A stretch of 64,000 nucleotides of DNA, from assembly GCF_964355755.1 (NCBI RefSeq), contig NC_092676.1, positions 29,337,871 through 29,401,870 on the forward strand. The letters run 5' to 3'. The stretch comes from Antedon mediterranea (Eukaryota > Echinodermata > Crinoidea > Comatulida > Antedonidae). Position numbers and translations under genes: made by a program. The notes beneath the pieces were generated by a model. The model made no database searches and was not told the DNA's origin. It saw nothing but the letters and a program-made list of their open reading frames with translations. Shown piece by piece: positions 12,303 through 27,000 of this stretch (positions are counted from its first letter, which is position 1; every line of letters starts with the position of its first letter).

Positions 12303-14520
12303 CATGGAAGAAATGAATACCTCCATTTATGTAGACCCGCCCTCGCCTGAATATCCATCCCTCCCATCATCACCCTAGATTTTGAAAGAGAATCAACTTT
12401 TGTTTTCAAATTGAACGATTTACTGATTGCAGAGACACTAACAGATATTTCCAATAAAAAATAACCAGGTTTATATCTTCATCGAAAGTGACGTAACTCA
12501 CTACCTAGTCTATTCTTCCAAAGTGTAACACTGAATTTGTTTGACGGACCGTAAAGTCTTAAGTATACGTATCTTTTTAAAAACCCGCGTTTTGATAACA
12601 CAGTGGCGCCTAAGCCAAAGCCTATTCTACAAACATGACATTGGATATATACTAAATATATACGCTGAATTACTTTTTATAAACTATACCGTACTCATTC
12701 CATTATTAAAGGGATGTGCCTACCACACACGTTGGTTAATTAAAAAGAACAATAGTGATATTATGCCTATACTACCTACTGACGATATGTTTTACACGGA
12801 TGCTCGATTACGTCATACGCGTCTGCGCGCGTAAATGCGTAATTACGTGGCCCCAACTTCAACTTTGTTCCTGAAGACGCCTTTCAAATTTCTGCTTTGG
12901 TAAAGAATTTTACCATGAACACAAGACATTAATAAGCGTGCGAAATTCTTTGGTCGGAAATTGGTACGTTGGTGACCAGCTGAATGACTGGAGGAAACAA
13001 TGCTAATGACAAGGGTAGAGTTTTAAAACATCCCTGTGGGTCATCTTCAAAATCTCTCACATCATGGTCCTGGACACGCCGTCGTTTCTGGGTCTGGTGT
13101 TATCAATTTCAGTTCAAATATATTGCCCGAGGATTGGCGCTAAAACGGCGCGCTCAAGTAGACAGATAAATGTTGCCTCGTCGCGTCTGGCTGCTGCTGC
13201 TTTGGTTGGTCTCGCCTTAACCAAACACGATATTACACAAAGAATTAAAATATTAGGTAAACAACATTTGCCTTCAAGTTAACAAACCGATAAATATATG
13301 CATGTTTTGTATTAATATTCTACAAAAGTATCCCGGCAGGCAATGTCCATTTAACTAGAAAATATTATCATTGATATAAATGAGAATAACTATTATGCAA
13401 AAGAATCGCAGTAATTAATCGTAATTAAGAGTGATAGTGTTTATATTCAATCACTCTTATTTTCTATGGCCGTCATGTTCCCAAATAAAACAAAATTTAA
13501 GAACTGTAATACAAAAAAAAACGGCCACGACTAGCAGTTATCATGTTTACAATTAACCATAGTCAATTTTCTATTGACTATGAATTAACAACATGGACTA
13601 TTTTCGGCGTAGTAAAATTAGCTTCAATGACTTTGGACCAATCAGATCATTTGATTGATGCGTGGAAGTCAGACGATAATTTTTAATAAATTAGACATCG
13701 GCATCAAAATTGTACTTCAAAAAGAAAGGCAAAAAGTGAGTATAATGTACCGAGAAGAGAAGGTCTATATATATACACGTATAAATACAACTTATGGAAT
13801 TAATATACATAATTTACTGGGTAATTATGGTGGAAGAAGTGGTATAATTAACTTGATATCTAGGCCTATCTATGATTCGCTAAGTAGGCCTATCCACTCC
13901 ATCTTCGACGCGCATGCTTAACCTATACCAGTGCCGGCGGCGAACTTTTTTCTGAGTTAAGCCTAGGCCACGTTTGTTGACTTTGTTTTGCCACATACAT
14001 CAAAAGGTACCATGACATATATAGGCCCCTAACAATTAAAAACAAGCAAATACTAGTTAAATATTTGTCATTGATTAATATGTGACATAAGTTCAGATCC
14101 AGTGGATCGATGCTAGGCCTTACTTGCATCCCCAAGTGACATCAATAGGTAAGCCTAGCGAATGATTATTGACCGTATATTTTGACACAGCTATTTATTT
14201 TGTTTAAAGAGACGATTATGTTCGAACAAGCATCACAAAAACATGAAATTAATTTAAGACTGCTGATGAATTATGACAAAATCAATCTGCAAATTTTTAC
14301 AAATTATATTGGTTTGTGACCGGAATATAAAATTGCTGTCATTACAATATTTCTTATTCACAACATCACTCACTTAGCACATAACATTTTATAAAATTAC
14401 CCAATGGCCTTTGGGAAATATTATTTATGGTATGATCTAAAAATGTTGCAGGGTTTTATGTCAGCTATTAAAAATTGATTTTATATTCCAAGCCTAAATG
14501 ACATTGAGCATGCATCAAGC
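12303..14520. other. CpG-richer intergenic segment with no supported gene
   Basis: This segment has more CpG and fewer homopolymer runs than its surroundings, especially around 12.5-13.3 kb. A frame at 13064-13282 and a short leucine-rich frame at 13170-13220 begin with hydrophobic residues. I found no downstream exon on the plus strand that either could join. It might be an unlinked promoter or first exon, but nothing proves this. Confidence 0.35.
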
Positions 14521-14521
14521 T

Positions 14522-14669
14522 CAAAGCTCTGTCTACACTATCAAACTATTTTGTACCCAAATATTGTAGCGGTATGCCCAAATATGGTAGTGATATGACA
14601 TCATCATGTCCATATATGGGCACATCACATCACATTTTGTCATAAAGTTTGATAGTGTAGACAAAGCAG
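14522..14669. mobile_element. MITE family A copy 3
   Basis: Arms AAGCTCTGTCTACACTATCA and TTGATAGTGTAGACAAAGC, with the conserved 'atggtagtgatatgacatca' centre. It lies 72 bp before another copy in the same orientation. Confidence 0.85.
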
Positions 14670-14738
14670 CTTCAGACACACAGTGCTAGTTCCAGTAGAA
14701 CCAATCCTTGGGGAACTTTCCTGTGAAACACACTACAG

Positions 14739-14877
14739 CTAAATCTCTGTCTACACTATCAAACTATTTTACAAAAAGTTTGATGAATGGTAGTGAAATG
14801 CTCAAATATGGTAGTGATATGACCTCATCATGTCCAAATTTTTCTGTTATTTTTTTGATAGTGTAGACAGTGCTTTA
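14739..14877. mobile_element. MITE family A copy 4
   Basis: Arms TCTCTGTCTACACTATCAAA and TTGATAGTGTAGACAGTGCT around the usual centre. It is paired closely with the preceding copy. Confidence 0.85.
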
Positions 14878-14954
14878 CACATATTCAGGGGACAACTCTT
14901 TTAACTTAATGGAGTAACCTGGCATATAGAATCCCAGGTCCATATAATATGGTA

Positions 14955-15080
14955 TCGTGTGAAATACTTTATTGATGTTTTTAATTGTGCTTTTGGTGTT
15001 TAATATTTTATAAACTCTTTTAGTGTGATTTTCCATTTTGTATTGTTTGTTGTATATATGGAATTTTTATTCTAAAATAA
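14955..15080 (+). repeat. Retroposon 3'-end fragment
   Basis: The segment ending 'ggaatttttattctaaaata' matches another at 43935-44022 that ends in a (ATCA)n tail. Both contain 'tagtgtgattttcc' and 'tgtattgtttg', in the same order. The shared 3' end with a short tandem tail suggests a LINE/SINE 3' terminus, family unknown. Confidence 0.5.
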
Positions 15081-15395
15081 TGGCCGAGCGGTTAAGACAG
15101 TGGAACCGTAATTACGTAGCCATAACATCGGCAGGGGTTCGAGGCTCACTCACTCCATGGTTTTGGTGGTAGAACGAGTCTTCTCGGATAAGGACTATAA
15201 ACCGTAGGTCCAATGTACACAAATAGCTCGTGTGCACGTTAAAGAACCTAGTACATCTTTCGAGACGAGTAGGGGGTTACCCCGGTGTATTACTACATCA
15301 CAGCCACTGATCACCAACTGGGCCCTCTGGGAGACCAGTCTTTGACTGAAGAGGTTACCCAGTATAAATATTTATTTCATTCAATCAATCAATCA
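15081..15395 (+). mobile_element. tRNA-derived SINE, family S1
   Basis: The 5' part has a Pol III A box (TGGCCGAGCGGTTAAGAC, resembling tRNA-Leu/Ser) and a B box (GGTTCGAGGC) about 45 bp later. A tRNA-unrelated body follows, with a 3' end 'cccagtataaatatttattt' and an (AATC)n tail. A minus-strand relative lies at 52.9-53.2 kb. Without a matching acceptor stem it is not a functional tRNA gene. Confidence 0.8.
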
Positions 15396-16610
15396 ATTTA
15401 ATATATAAAAACAGTAACCACCTTTTTTTTTTCTGGAAAAATTTATTTGTTTAAATGTCTGAGTTACCAATAATTCACTGGTCATTGTTAATAACATATA
15501 AGTTTATAGAGTCACATATTAGTGTGTTTATTACCAATTAAACTGTTAATTTTCTTAAATTTATTTAAACATTGGTTCTGCTATGATTGGTAAAAATGTA
15601 TCCCACTAATTGTTTTACACAATAGAGGGCGGTAGACTATATTACTGTTGCACCAACATTGGAGTTTTATTATATTAACCAATTTCTCTCTTTTTTTTTA
15701 GGAAAAGCTTAAAAACAAACATATTACATACTCTATGAGGATGCCTACAAATGACCTCATGAGCACCTAGACAATATAAGGTGAGTTTTTAATTCTTTTA
15801 AATTGAGTGCAGTATTTTTTTAAATATAAATATTTGGTTACACTACTGTGTGTATATTAAGTCTATACTTAAAAAGTAATAATACACTAAAGATTACTTA
15901 AAAAGTAATATTTGAGAGAAAAATGTCCCTACTATTATAACACTGTATACACTATACAGAGATCCAGATGTATCTTTACACTAATTATAAAACTGTGTTT
16001 TGGACATGTGGTATTTGGGAGCTTTTTATTTGCTATGACCATGGAGAAATAAGTTAGGATTTCTCCATGCTATGACATATGCATAGGTGTGTCCGTAATC
16101 ATTTTCTGGACCTAGAATCAAAACAACTGTCAATCAACCAACAAATCACCTCTCATTGTCTCTGCATGCGTACAATAAAGTAACATGACATAACCTAAAT
16201 CTAAAATCAGAAGCTCGCCTCTGCATGCGTACAATAAAGTAACATCCTACTGTGAAACAATTTAACTAAAATCGATGATTAGCAATTAAATTTATGTAAC
16301 TAATAGTTTCAATGTGATAAGACTTGTAGTAAGCTTACAATACAAGGAATGTTTCAACAACAAAAGTTACCTAATTTTAGAATTGAATCTTCTTCAAACA
16401 TTTTTTTTTTCAAACAAAATTTACAACTAGTTTTATCTCATTATTATTACCCTGTGTCAAAATGTTGTTTTTGAAAAATATAGCACCAACATATCAAACA
16501 AAACTGCAGCTAATTTATAGTAGGTTATGATTTCACCCCCAGTTTGCCATCTCAAAATGTTCAGTCTACATTCACCTATGTAACAATCCATTCAATTTTG
16601 GCACACTTAA

Positions 16611-16754
16611 GCTTGGTTCCCACTTGGATACAAGCAAAGACGTATGTACACTGCAAGTTATTTGACCAATCATCTGAAATGTCGCTTGTGATTGGTCGAC
16701 TCATTTGCGTTGTGCATACATCATTGCTTTGTTTCCAATGAAAACCAAGTTTTC
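16611..16754. mobile_element. MITE family B copy
   Basis: Ends 'cttggttcccacttggat' and 'tccaatgaaaaccaag' and inner arms 'tttgaccaatcatc' and 'cttgtgattggtcg' define another hairpin copy. Confidence 0.75.
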
Positions 16755-17091
16755 ATATACATCATTATTAAGGAAAACTAGAATTAGTTCTTCCCAAAAA
16801 GTAAATTAGTTGCGCATGTTTAAGTTTATGTTTTCAAAGCATATAGCTTACAATAAATAACATATAGTTAGTCTTATAAGCATTTGTTTTACAGTAGTTG
16901 AAACTTATTATTGTAGCAATGAATCATAACATAAGTTATACTTTCATATTTAACCCTGATTCTTACGGAATCTAAACCTACCTACTAAACCTAAAGATCT
17001 TAGAATTTTAACTAGATGGGATTTTTAATACTAACTTATTGGTGGAGTAACTAAATGCAAGAAAACAAACCAGCCAGTGATGTTGGTAGTC

Positions 17092-17217
17092 TAGTGGCTC
17101 GTTCAGACTGATTTATTTACCTGGGTAAGTTGCTGGCCTACCACCCACCAAAGTTGGTGATAACTGCCGCATGAAACCAACTTACCCGAGGTAAATAACT
17201 AAGTCTGAATGGGCTCT
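17092..17217. mobile_element. TIR element with GGTAAGTTG arms
   Basis: The left arm 'ttcagactgatttatttacc' followed by 'tgggtaagttg' is mirrored by 'caacttacccgaggtaaata' and 'agtctgaa'. Flanking 'tctagtgg' and 'tctatgtg' resemble an imperfect 8-bp target duplication, so a hAT-like origin is possible. I found no second copy. Confidence 0.6.
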
Positions 17218-18055
17218 ATGTGCAAGCTATCTACCTATATCCTTTTATATAGGTAGGATCTCGCAATATGAAATAGACAATATGTAAAGTAGTGCCTTAA
17301 CTCATCTCATTAATTATACTAATTAACAAACAGGTGGAGAAATTAGATGCAGGTAATTTCCATTTTGTATTGTGGTATTCAGCTCTTATCGGTAATAACA
17401 TTTTTTTTTAATGAGAATATCAGCAAAGTATTTGTCCCAACAAATATTTTAGTTATTTGAAAGACGTTTAAAAACATTTAATGTTACTATGTTAATAAAT
17501 GTACAATATTATCAATGCAAAACAGTTACTACTGATACTAAAATAAAGGATAAGATGAATGGATATTTTTTTGATTTTTTAAAATACTTCTTTTTTTCTT
17601 AAAATACAATTTCTTTAAGGAGAAAATAAGACAATATGCTAATCCTTTATACATAAAAACAAAAATGAATAAAGCATTGTAAGAAATACTATATTCATCT
17701 TGCCAGTATTAAAACAAATGTTACATCGTCTTTAAAAAAATACATTTTAATTAATGCACATTTTGTTGTTTTAACATTAAAAATAGTTATGCTGTAGTCT
17801 TAAAAAATACATACTTAATGCACATGTTTTACATTTGTTTTTTTGTTGCTAGGATACCAAAAAAACACTTAAGTTTATTACTTAGTATCATGCACTTAAT
17901 TAAATGATTGAAAGGTCCCAAAACATCCTGACGATGTAGTCGGCATGACTCCCTATCCTTCCCGATTCCAAGCGGCATTTCCCATTAGCCCACGGAATCA
18001 TGTTATCAGCACACTATTCAGATTGTGATTGCATTCCAGAATCTGTACCTCCTCC
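17218..18055. other. Intergenic DNA and probable MOB3 3'UTR
   Basis: AT-rich, no coding exon. On the minus strand, TTTATT at 17874-17879 reads AATAAA about 180 nt after the MOB3 stop and is a plausible poly(A) signal. Confidence 0.45.
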
Positions 18056-21000
18056 TCAGTGGCAGATTCTCTCAGTAAGGTCCTTCTGCAATTAAAATTA
18101 CATTTTCATTTAAAAAAAACCCAATTTGTACCACTTACTGCAAAACCAGAATTAAAAGAACGGCCATTTTTGCAACATAAAAAACTAAAGTACATGTAAA
18201 TACTATAACAAAATCGTGTCAATTCATCATGGGCACAACCTTGGTAACAGTAACAAGATCGCATTGTGGGCTTAGCGGCATGAAACTTTAGCGAATTTCA
18301 ATCACTCGCAAAAGTTTAATGTGTATAAAAGTTTAGTACTAGGCTTATGTATCAAGGTATGGAGTGTGGCTATATTTGTTGAGCATTGGAATTTACTTGG
18401 TCATACAGCATAATATTGGTATGATACAAAGTGTTATTATACGTACCAATGGCTCTAGCTCCTTTCTGTCTACCAGTTTGAACTCAACAATGAAGTAGTA
18501 ATAATGCTTGTAACATGTGTTGATATGTGCCTCCTGTAGGAAACAAAGAAATTAGTGAATGTATATAAGTGGTTCTTAGCCCCTAAGACCAGTGGTTCTT
18601 AGCCTCTAAGACCAGTGGTTCTTAGCTTCCAAGGCACTTTTTAAATGTTAACTAAGATCTACCTACAAGGTGAGAGTGCCAAGTGAATGAATGATGTCCA
18701 GACACATTTTATTGCTGGTTAAATTTGTTTGTTGATATATGGTTTTGAGGCGCTTTGTTGCCATAGAAATGAAATAAAAATAAGGACAGTGATTCTTAGC
18801 CTCAAACTAAGCCCAGACAGTTCTTATCAGATCAATATATACATTAACTCAATTTGCTTCTATACAGTAGTACCCTATTTCAGCTTGATGGGTCATACTG
18901 GTATAATAAAGACATTGGAAAATACTTACAGCGCCGATTGTGGTGAGAGTATCAAAATGGTGTATGTACACATGTACAAAAACACGGAATAGACGAGATA
19001 GGATCTTCTTGCAGGTTGGTAAAAACTTATCTGGGAAAGGAACATCTATGAGCAAAAAAAAAAAATATAAATATTTTATAGGTTTATCCAGTTTAGTTAC
19101 CATGAAATTAATATTTTATAATTCTGGTTATATGAGCTGAAAACTAATGAGTCTTATCTGAACTTTCATATCTGAATATTAACTTATTATTTTTAACATA
19201 AATATTACTATACAACTTCCTTGTTGAATTATTATATACATGAGTAAGCCTACTTTACTCGCATAAAAAAACCAGGCTGATATTTATGATTTTACTATAA
19301 TAATTGTAGATATTTCAATTAACATTTTAAAATCATGAAACATAGTGGAACTCCTCCTTTCAAATGACACCCTATGAAGTGGACACTTTCCCATAGAAAG
19401 AATGAGGGTCAATACCGGTATATTTTTAAAAAAATAAATGCAATTGCAAAATCTTAACATCTTATTTTAATCTTATAGGAATTCATGTATGTTATTCATT
19501 TTATGTAAGTATTTCTATGTGGAGAGCCTCTCGAAGGTTCTTTTTATTTATAACTTTTAGGTGATCCTGCCTCATTGATTTATTTTTGTACTGTTTTTAT
19601 GTCTTACTTTGTACTGTATTTGAAATTTGGCGAAATTAAATAAATGATATGATAAATACAGTAGTAGAGGAGGCAGTTTGTTAGCTCACAAATGTGTCCC
19701 CCTAATAGGGGTTTATCTACTGTATAATGATTAACAAATTGTTATTAAAGCAAGAGTTGTTTATATTAGACTTAGCCAGGGACTAATATGTAATAAATCA
19801 TGCATTATTACAACCATCATAACAGCTGACATGCATAAACGATGATTTGCTATTTAAATGTGGAAACACAGGAAGAACATACTGTAATCATCTTTTTATA
19901 GTTAGCTAGCTAATTATGTTCTTATGATCCACATATAAATTAAAAGGAAGCATTATGTGAATTGAAGCTATGGCATGTTACTAAAAAGGGTGTGGTAACC
20001 TGCTAAGTATGTACTTAGATATCTTGCATTCTTGTTTTATTTGTTGTTTTATATTTATCTTATTTGCTTGAATAGATAATAAATACAGATTTGAAGAGTT
20101 ATCTAAAATAGCAGATAAGACTAAGAGGAGATATATAATATCCAAATTTAGGATAGAGTCTGATTAATACTCTCCTACTTTTATTATTTTATATTTCATA
20201 CCTATCAAACCAATTACAAGATTTCATAATTTATCGTGCTTATAAACTAAGCCTAATTTGAGTGAGTTACAACCTTAGCACTTTGTTAGAATTGAACCCT
20301 GGACCTTGGGATTGGAAGGCAACCCTAACCCTAACCACCAAGCTACAGTTCCACTACAGCATGTTAACCCCCAGGGTTCATACATACAAAACGCCAGTGT
20401 TTAATCTTCTATTAACTAAAAGTCGTGGTTAGTCATGTTTTGGGTCACATTCTATAGTCACTGTACAGATAGGCTGCGACATCAGTACTTCTATGAATGG
20501 ATGGCTAGTTGGTGACAAGAACACTAGTTGGTCATACCCAGTGCCGTTTTGATTTTACGATCATTCAGGAAACCACCTCATGACGTCACATTCTATAGTC
20601 ACTGTACAGATAGGCTGCCTTACCTTACTGTATTGTAGCTGTAGTGGAACTGTAGCTTGGTGGTTAACATGCTTGCCTTCCAATCCCAAGGTCCAGGGTT
20701 CAATTCTAACAAAGTGCCAATATCAGTACTTCTATGAATGGATGGCTAGTTGGTGACAAGAACGCCAGTTGGTCATACCCAGTACCGTTTTGATTTTACT
20801 ATCATTCGGGAAACCACCTCACGAAGTGTGTGTAAACTTACCAGGATCTACAGGGAATACATTCTCATCATTGATTATCATCTCAATCCAATCCATCAGG
20901 TTTGCTATGTATTTGTTGGCTGGGAGTTTGGTTGGTTTCTTGTATTTATTGCCATCACACCACATATACTCATATCTAAATAAACAACAGCATTCATTTA

Positions 21001-24000
21001 TTGCCATACAAATACAGTAAAATAGTCCAATGTCTAACACCGAACAAAATAAGATGATCATAAGATGCATCATTTCTTTGTGTACAGTAGCTATTTTTTG
21101 GCTCCTTTTAACATATTGTACTGTTTATATGATGTGAATAAAGTTGAAAGGTTAATTGAAGAATCTGGGACGAAAATGTGGTCATAACTAATTTAGACAT
21201 ACGCAATGGGTATACAGTATACAGGCACAGATTTAGGCGGGGGATAAACAGGTGTCGGCCCACTAAAATTTAACATAACAAAATCCTAGATCCTACCCCT
21301 GGTGGAATAACATTGTTATATAATGCAAGATTACATCAAAAGAAATTCTTATAATGACCTCTAATTTAATGAATTTATAAACATAGCATTTTGATTATTA
21401 TGATAATACTTCATATACATTACTCATTAACAAAAGGCCAACAAAAAGGAGTTCAAAATCAAACATTAATGCTGGTTTACATAAATGTATACTCCAAATC
21501 ACTTGATTTGAAATTAATCTGTATTCATTTGTTGTATCATGGCAGAAATATAATTTATTCCTCCATTGATTTTAACACTCTTTTAAGCTCTGTCTACACT
21601 ATCAAACTAGTTTGACAAAAAGTGTGATGTGCCCAAATATTATGGTATTCATATGACATCATAATGTCTATGGTATTCATATGACATCATAATGTCTATA
21701 TATAAGCACATTACATTTTGTTGCCACATACAGTTTGATAGTGTAGACAGAGCTTAACAGTAAAACTAAAAGGAAGTTTAAATAATTTATTTACTTAAAA
21801 AGTGCTGGGTTTTGTGAAAAGGACCAAACCCAAGAAAACAGCCACACAATGCAATTTCTGTATGAATATCAATGCATGAATGCTTTTCTATTTAACATCA
21901 TAACATCATTGTAAAGTGCAGTACATGTCTGCATAGAGATATATCATATCAAAGAAATATTATATTTCTATGACGTCTGTGTATTTTCACATATCAGACA
22001 AAAATCAACATGGCTTCTATCCAAAATTGAATTTACATTATTTTTATTTATGTGAATTAGTTTGACTTACTTTGGGCCTCCAGACATTATAGGGCACGAC
22101 TCGTCTGTGCAGTAGTCACATATCGTACCATATATCAGATTAATACGGTTAAAGAAATCAACAACTGAAAACAAAAACACTCAAGAAATTATTTTGAGAA
22201 TAAAAATTGTTTGCTACAAAGCCTGCCGCATACACATGTAACTGTAAATTGGTCTTTGCATACTGGGATGTTGTAAAGCAAGTCATTAAAAAATGCTCTC
22301 TGCTGAAGTCATAAATAATTATTAAGAGAAATTAGAGAAATATTTAAATTTATTTTATTTATAAATCAAATATTTTTTTTTTAATGCTTCTGCTGCTGTT
22401 ATTTATAGCGATATCTCCATGATATAGACATTTTTTAATGAAGAATGCCATATTTTTAAACCCAGCGATGAATTGAATCAGTACTTACCATGCACAGCCA
22501 TCCAGTCATTAAAATCTTCCTCTGCTGGTAGAGCTACACAGCTCTTTAGGTCTAGACCTGAATTCAACGAAGCCTCTGCCTTCTTGTGAAGCTCATATCG
22601 CATAGTACCTTGCTGGAACTTTTTCTTTGGCCTAAATGTCTAATATAAAAATAAATAATTAAATTAAAATAAAAAAAATGTGGACCAAATATATAAAAAG
22701 TGTGGTACTGAGTGTAAGGTACAGTATTTTATCGGTTTATAAGGATTATATTGCTTTCTAGTTCCACTTTTTTAGTGTAGCAAAGGTAGCATACAAATAA
22801 TTACCAAAATTAATTTACTTTGCTATAAATTGTGACCTCATTAGATTTTTGACAACCAGCAAAGGTTGCTCAGGTTGTTATCTAGTACTATAAAGTAAAT
22901 TTTTATCCCTGATGATACTTAATATTTATTCAAAAAGACATTCTTTTATGTATTGTCTGTCAATATCATAATCTTGTATTTTATGGCAGCATATGTTGAT
23001 AGCGACCCTGGTCTGAAGGTGATAAACTAGATAAAATTACACCTATTATTAAACCAGATAGGAAAACGGAAGACATAGACTAGCTTGTACCATTTCCCTT
23101 TTACTTCCTGTTTAAAATTGATGCTACAGTACAGGTACAGAAAATTACTTTGAACATGGCCCACAGGAACTCCTTCCAGGTATATTATAAATCCTGTATA
23201 TTCCACATTCATGTCTCATCACCTAAAACAACTACTGTACAGTAACTAAGAAATTTAGATATTACTATAGTACTAGTTCTAGCCAACGAAAAAAAAAAAA
23301 ATACTGTAGTACTGTTAAAAAATTACATTTAGTTTTCATTCATATACTGACAGTACTGTACCTAAGAAATTTAGATATCAGTAGTAGTACTCCTACTGTA
23401 AAACTAGAAACTTACTGAATATATTTTCACTAATAATATCCTCTCTAGGTCATCTATACAGTAATGTACAAGGTTTAATTGGAGTTACAGTATGAACTAA
23501 CTACAACGGTGGATTTGACAGACTCTCCTCCACTCTGGTGGAAGTTGAGTCGGTGGAAGTGGAATCGGTGACATGTGCTGGTGCATTTATTTTTTATTCC
23601 TGGGCTTACTGTATTCCTTAGAATTGTATCTGGTTTAAAATTGATATGGTTTTTAAATGAATAAAAAACCGTTTGTGAGCGTGTGCCATCGATGTAAAGG
23701 TGTATTCAGGTTTATAATATTTTGTGGTTTGGAAACAGGACATGTATAACAGTGTTTTCTATCGAATTAAAATGGATTTTCAAAATTCAAAACCAATTTA
23801 AAGCACAGTATGAAAAGAAAATGTATTATACCATTTATTATACCATGGCTGCATGTTTTTTTATTATATAAACCTGAATAAATAAATAAATAATACATAA
23901 TTAGAACCAAGCATTAATGTTAGGTCGAATAAAAGGCCAATGACCTTTGACCTGGATTTCACCTGAAACCGGCCCGAATTAGTAAAGGAAGTGTTCAAAT

Positions 24001-27000
24001 ATGGTACTGTAGCTTATACCAGGATGTTAAAACTACCATCATATTGTAGTATGTTATGTGATTGTAGTTTATAAAACCTTAAAATGTCAAAAATTACAGT
24101 AATGGAAAAAATAAATTAATTTAAAATTTAGTGAACTTAAAATAATCAATGTTTAAGATTAATATACTAAAACAATACAAATACAGGAACATGTAGTATA
24201 CTGTAGTAGAACAAATATTTAAGTTTAAACTTAAAGTTCAAAGCCTGTAAATGGTTATTTTTTACTTTACTAATACTTTGTCAACATATTTATCAACCTG
24301 TAATCACGATATAAATATTAATTAAACAAATATATGCCAGGCTAAGTTACACTATCATTAGATGGGTACTATCAACTACCAAATGACATACACATATTTG
24401 ACAGTGCTGTTTTACCAAATATTTTAGTTTAAAGGGTGGAGCTGTGAAGCTACAGTACAGGACAGAATTATTGCAAAAATCCCAACGCATTCAACACGTT
24501 GTCGTTGCGTTGTGTTTGCGTTGCGTTGAACGGCTTTCAACGTTTAGTTGTTTATTCAACGAAAGTCATTATCAGCATGTCAAGTAAACAATTAGTTATT
24601 TCAACGCTAGCTGCTGCAGCACTAGACTGGCCGATTGCACCGTTGCACGCCTGAACGATCAGTAACAACAACAGGCAAAATACCTATCGGCAGTCACTAC
24701 CAGATATTTTAATATAAATAAAATATATATGAAGCTTAGATATATTTTTAAGTATTGAACGGACAGTTACCAAATAAAACACACAGTGATATTTCCCAGT
24801 GTTTAGTGAAGGAAAACATCGAATAATAAGGTCGATGCCAAGTCTAACAGTTAACACTGTACTGTAGGCCTTCCGGGGGAAAACACGATCTCACGTCGTA
24901 AAATCAAACAACGTGGAAATTACTGACATCAACACATGAGGCCGCCACCCTGGTTTCCTCAAGAAAAACACCACGTGTGTTATGACGTATTTAACGATCG
25001 TTAATGACGACGAAGTAATTAATTTTATTTAGGCCTACATTTTTTAGCTGTTCGAGATTCAAGAGTTAAGTTAAAATATTGTTTCTCTATTTTGGTTTTT
25101 ATTTTATAATTGTCCCATTGTTTGTTGTAATGTAATTTGAAAGAACTAAAAAATTTGACGTGTCCGACACCCATGAACCAATTTAAATCTTTATAAATCG
25201 AACAACATTACATTTTTAAGTACAAAAAGCGTTTTGAATACGTTAACAATAGAGCGTGTTGAATGTATTGAACCCGTTGACCGTTCCTTGACGACGTTAA
25301 ACAATTGAATCCCATAGCGTTGAACGCGTTGAAAACGTTGCGCGTTTTGAAAAGCATCACGCTGTAAACTGATTAAAATGTTGGCTGTTCGCTCGCATAT
25401 TCTCGCAACTCCCATCCCATTCATACAGTTTCAGGAGGAGGCCAATATAATTATATTAAGAAACAAAACAATAGTATGTTAAAGAGAAAACGCCTAAACC
25501 TCGCCTGTAATAATATATTGTCTTGCATCAGAATAAAGTGGTTCTTTATTCTGAATTGTTTGGTTATTCAAATATTTGTGGGTTACACCTTGGCGTGAAT
25601 AATATGGTATGGCACAGGTTTTGATTTTAAAGAAAACGCCTAACATTGCCTATTGTCATCAAATTGGTCATTCCTATTTCTTGGTTATTATATTTAACGC
25701 TTTTCTCTGCATGGGTTACGTTAGGCATCACAATAATTAATTTATAATATAATACATGATAATGATATATTTATGGATAATAATAAAACTAAACGATTTT
25801 TTCCCTTTTAATTACGCGTTATTTCATAATGAATGAACTCTTCACCTTTCGATCAGTTCGTCCCTCACGTCACGAAAAGCATGCGTGAAAAAGACGACGA
25901 CCATGCTGGATCGTTATGTTGGTGGTGTATTGTTGCCTTCCATGGCGGCGGGTGTAGGCTACGTTGTTTTTATAAATAATCGAGAAAAATGTAGTACAGT
26001 ACTGCGAAGTTTTTAGTTTGGAAATAATTAATTACGATGTGACCTAGCCTCCAAGATTCACCGCCGCCTTAACTTTGGTATTTAATACTCCAGTTAATAT
26101 AGGCACACAGTAATTGAGGACATGACCACTACTTTTAACTGCGATGGCAGACGCGGCTCATATACACACGGGGCCTACTCGTTAGTAGTAGGCCTAGCCT
26201 AGTGTAATATATTAAGCTAGGTTTCCGCGGAAAAATACACATTATGTTTGTTTTCTTAAATATTTGTAATACTGTATTTTATACTATTACTACTACTACT
26301 AATACACACTGGCAATCTGTAAATACCATACGAATCCGATTGTTCGTTATTTCAACGCAAACTCAACGCAACACATTGTGTTGGTTGAATAAACAGTTCA
26401 ACGAACTCAACACTTTCAACGCCAACGGACAACGCAGTTTCAACGCGTTGTCAACACTTTAACAATGCGTTGAATGCGTTCAAAATCTGCAATAATTCTG
26501 TCCGGTACTGTAAGTAAAGGAATACCAGAAACTTTGGTAAAGACTAACTGGTCTATTGGTACAAACAATTTATAGGCCCTTTGTATTTGTAGGCCCTAGT
26601 CTATATAAGACAAAAATACAGTGCGCTGTAAATACTAAAATTGTCCTTTTCTTGTGGTTTATAAATTAATTTGTGAATAAAAATAATTTCTGTACAGTCC
26701 GGATTGACATTAATTGATGCCATGATGGATGAACAATTCTGGGCGCTACTGCAGTTTTGCACCACACTATTATATCTTCGATTTCTCACCTACATTTTTT
26801 CTCACACTCGCATCATACAATTTTGGGCCATTATGTAATATGTTCACATGATTAAGCCACCGTTAAATTACATTTATCAATATAAAAAATGCCTTTCAAA
26901 ACAGCTCCTTTTCCGCGAATACTTCGATCGAACTGTGGCCATTTTAGAATCAGAAAATTGCCAGAAATCAATGTATGTTTTATTTATGATTTTATTTTTA

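Noticed and set aside
12146-12454. 102-codon minus-strand frame
   Set aside because: Crosses a family C MITE; no homology or splice context.
13064-13282. Frame with a hydrophobic start, and a nested MLPRRVWLLLLW-like start at 13170
   Set aside because: Looks like a signal peptide, but there is no downstream plus-strand exon to join and it lies downstream of the ephrin gene, so it cannot be the missing ephrin exon.
20323-20338. CCCTAACCCTAACC, telomere-like
   Set aside because: Only two units, located within a SINE.
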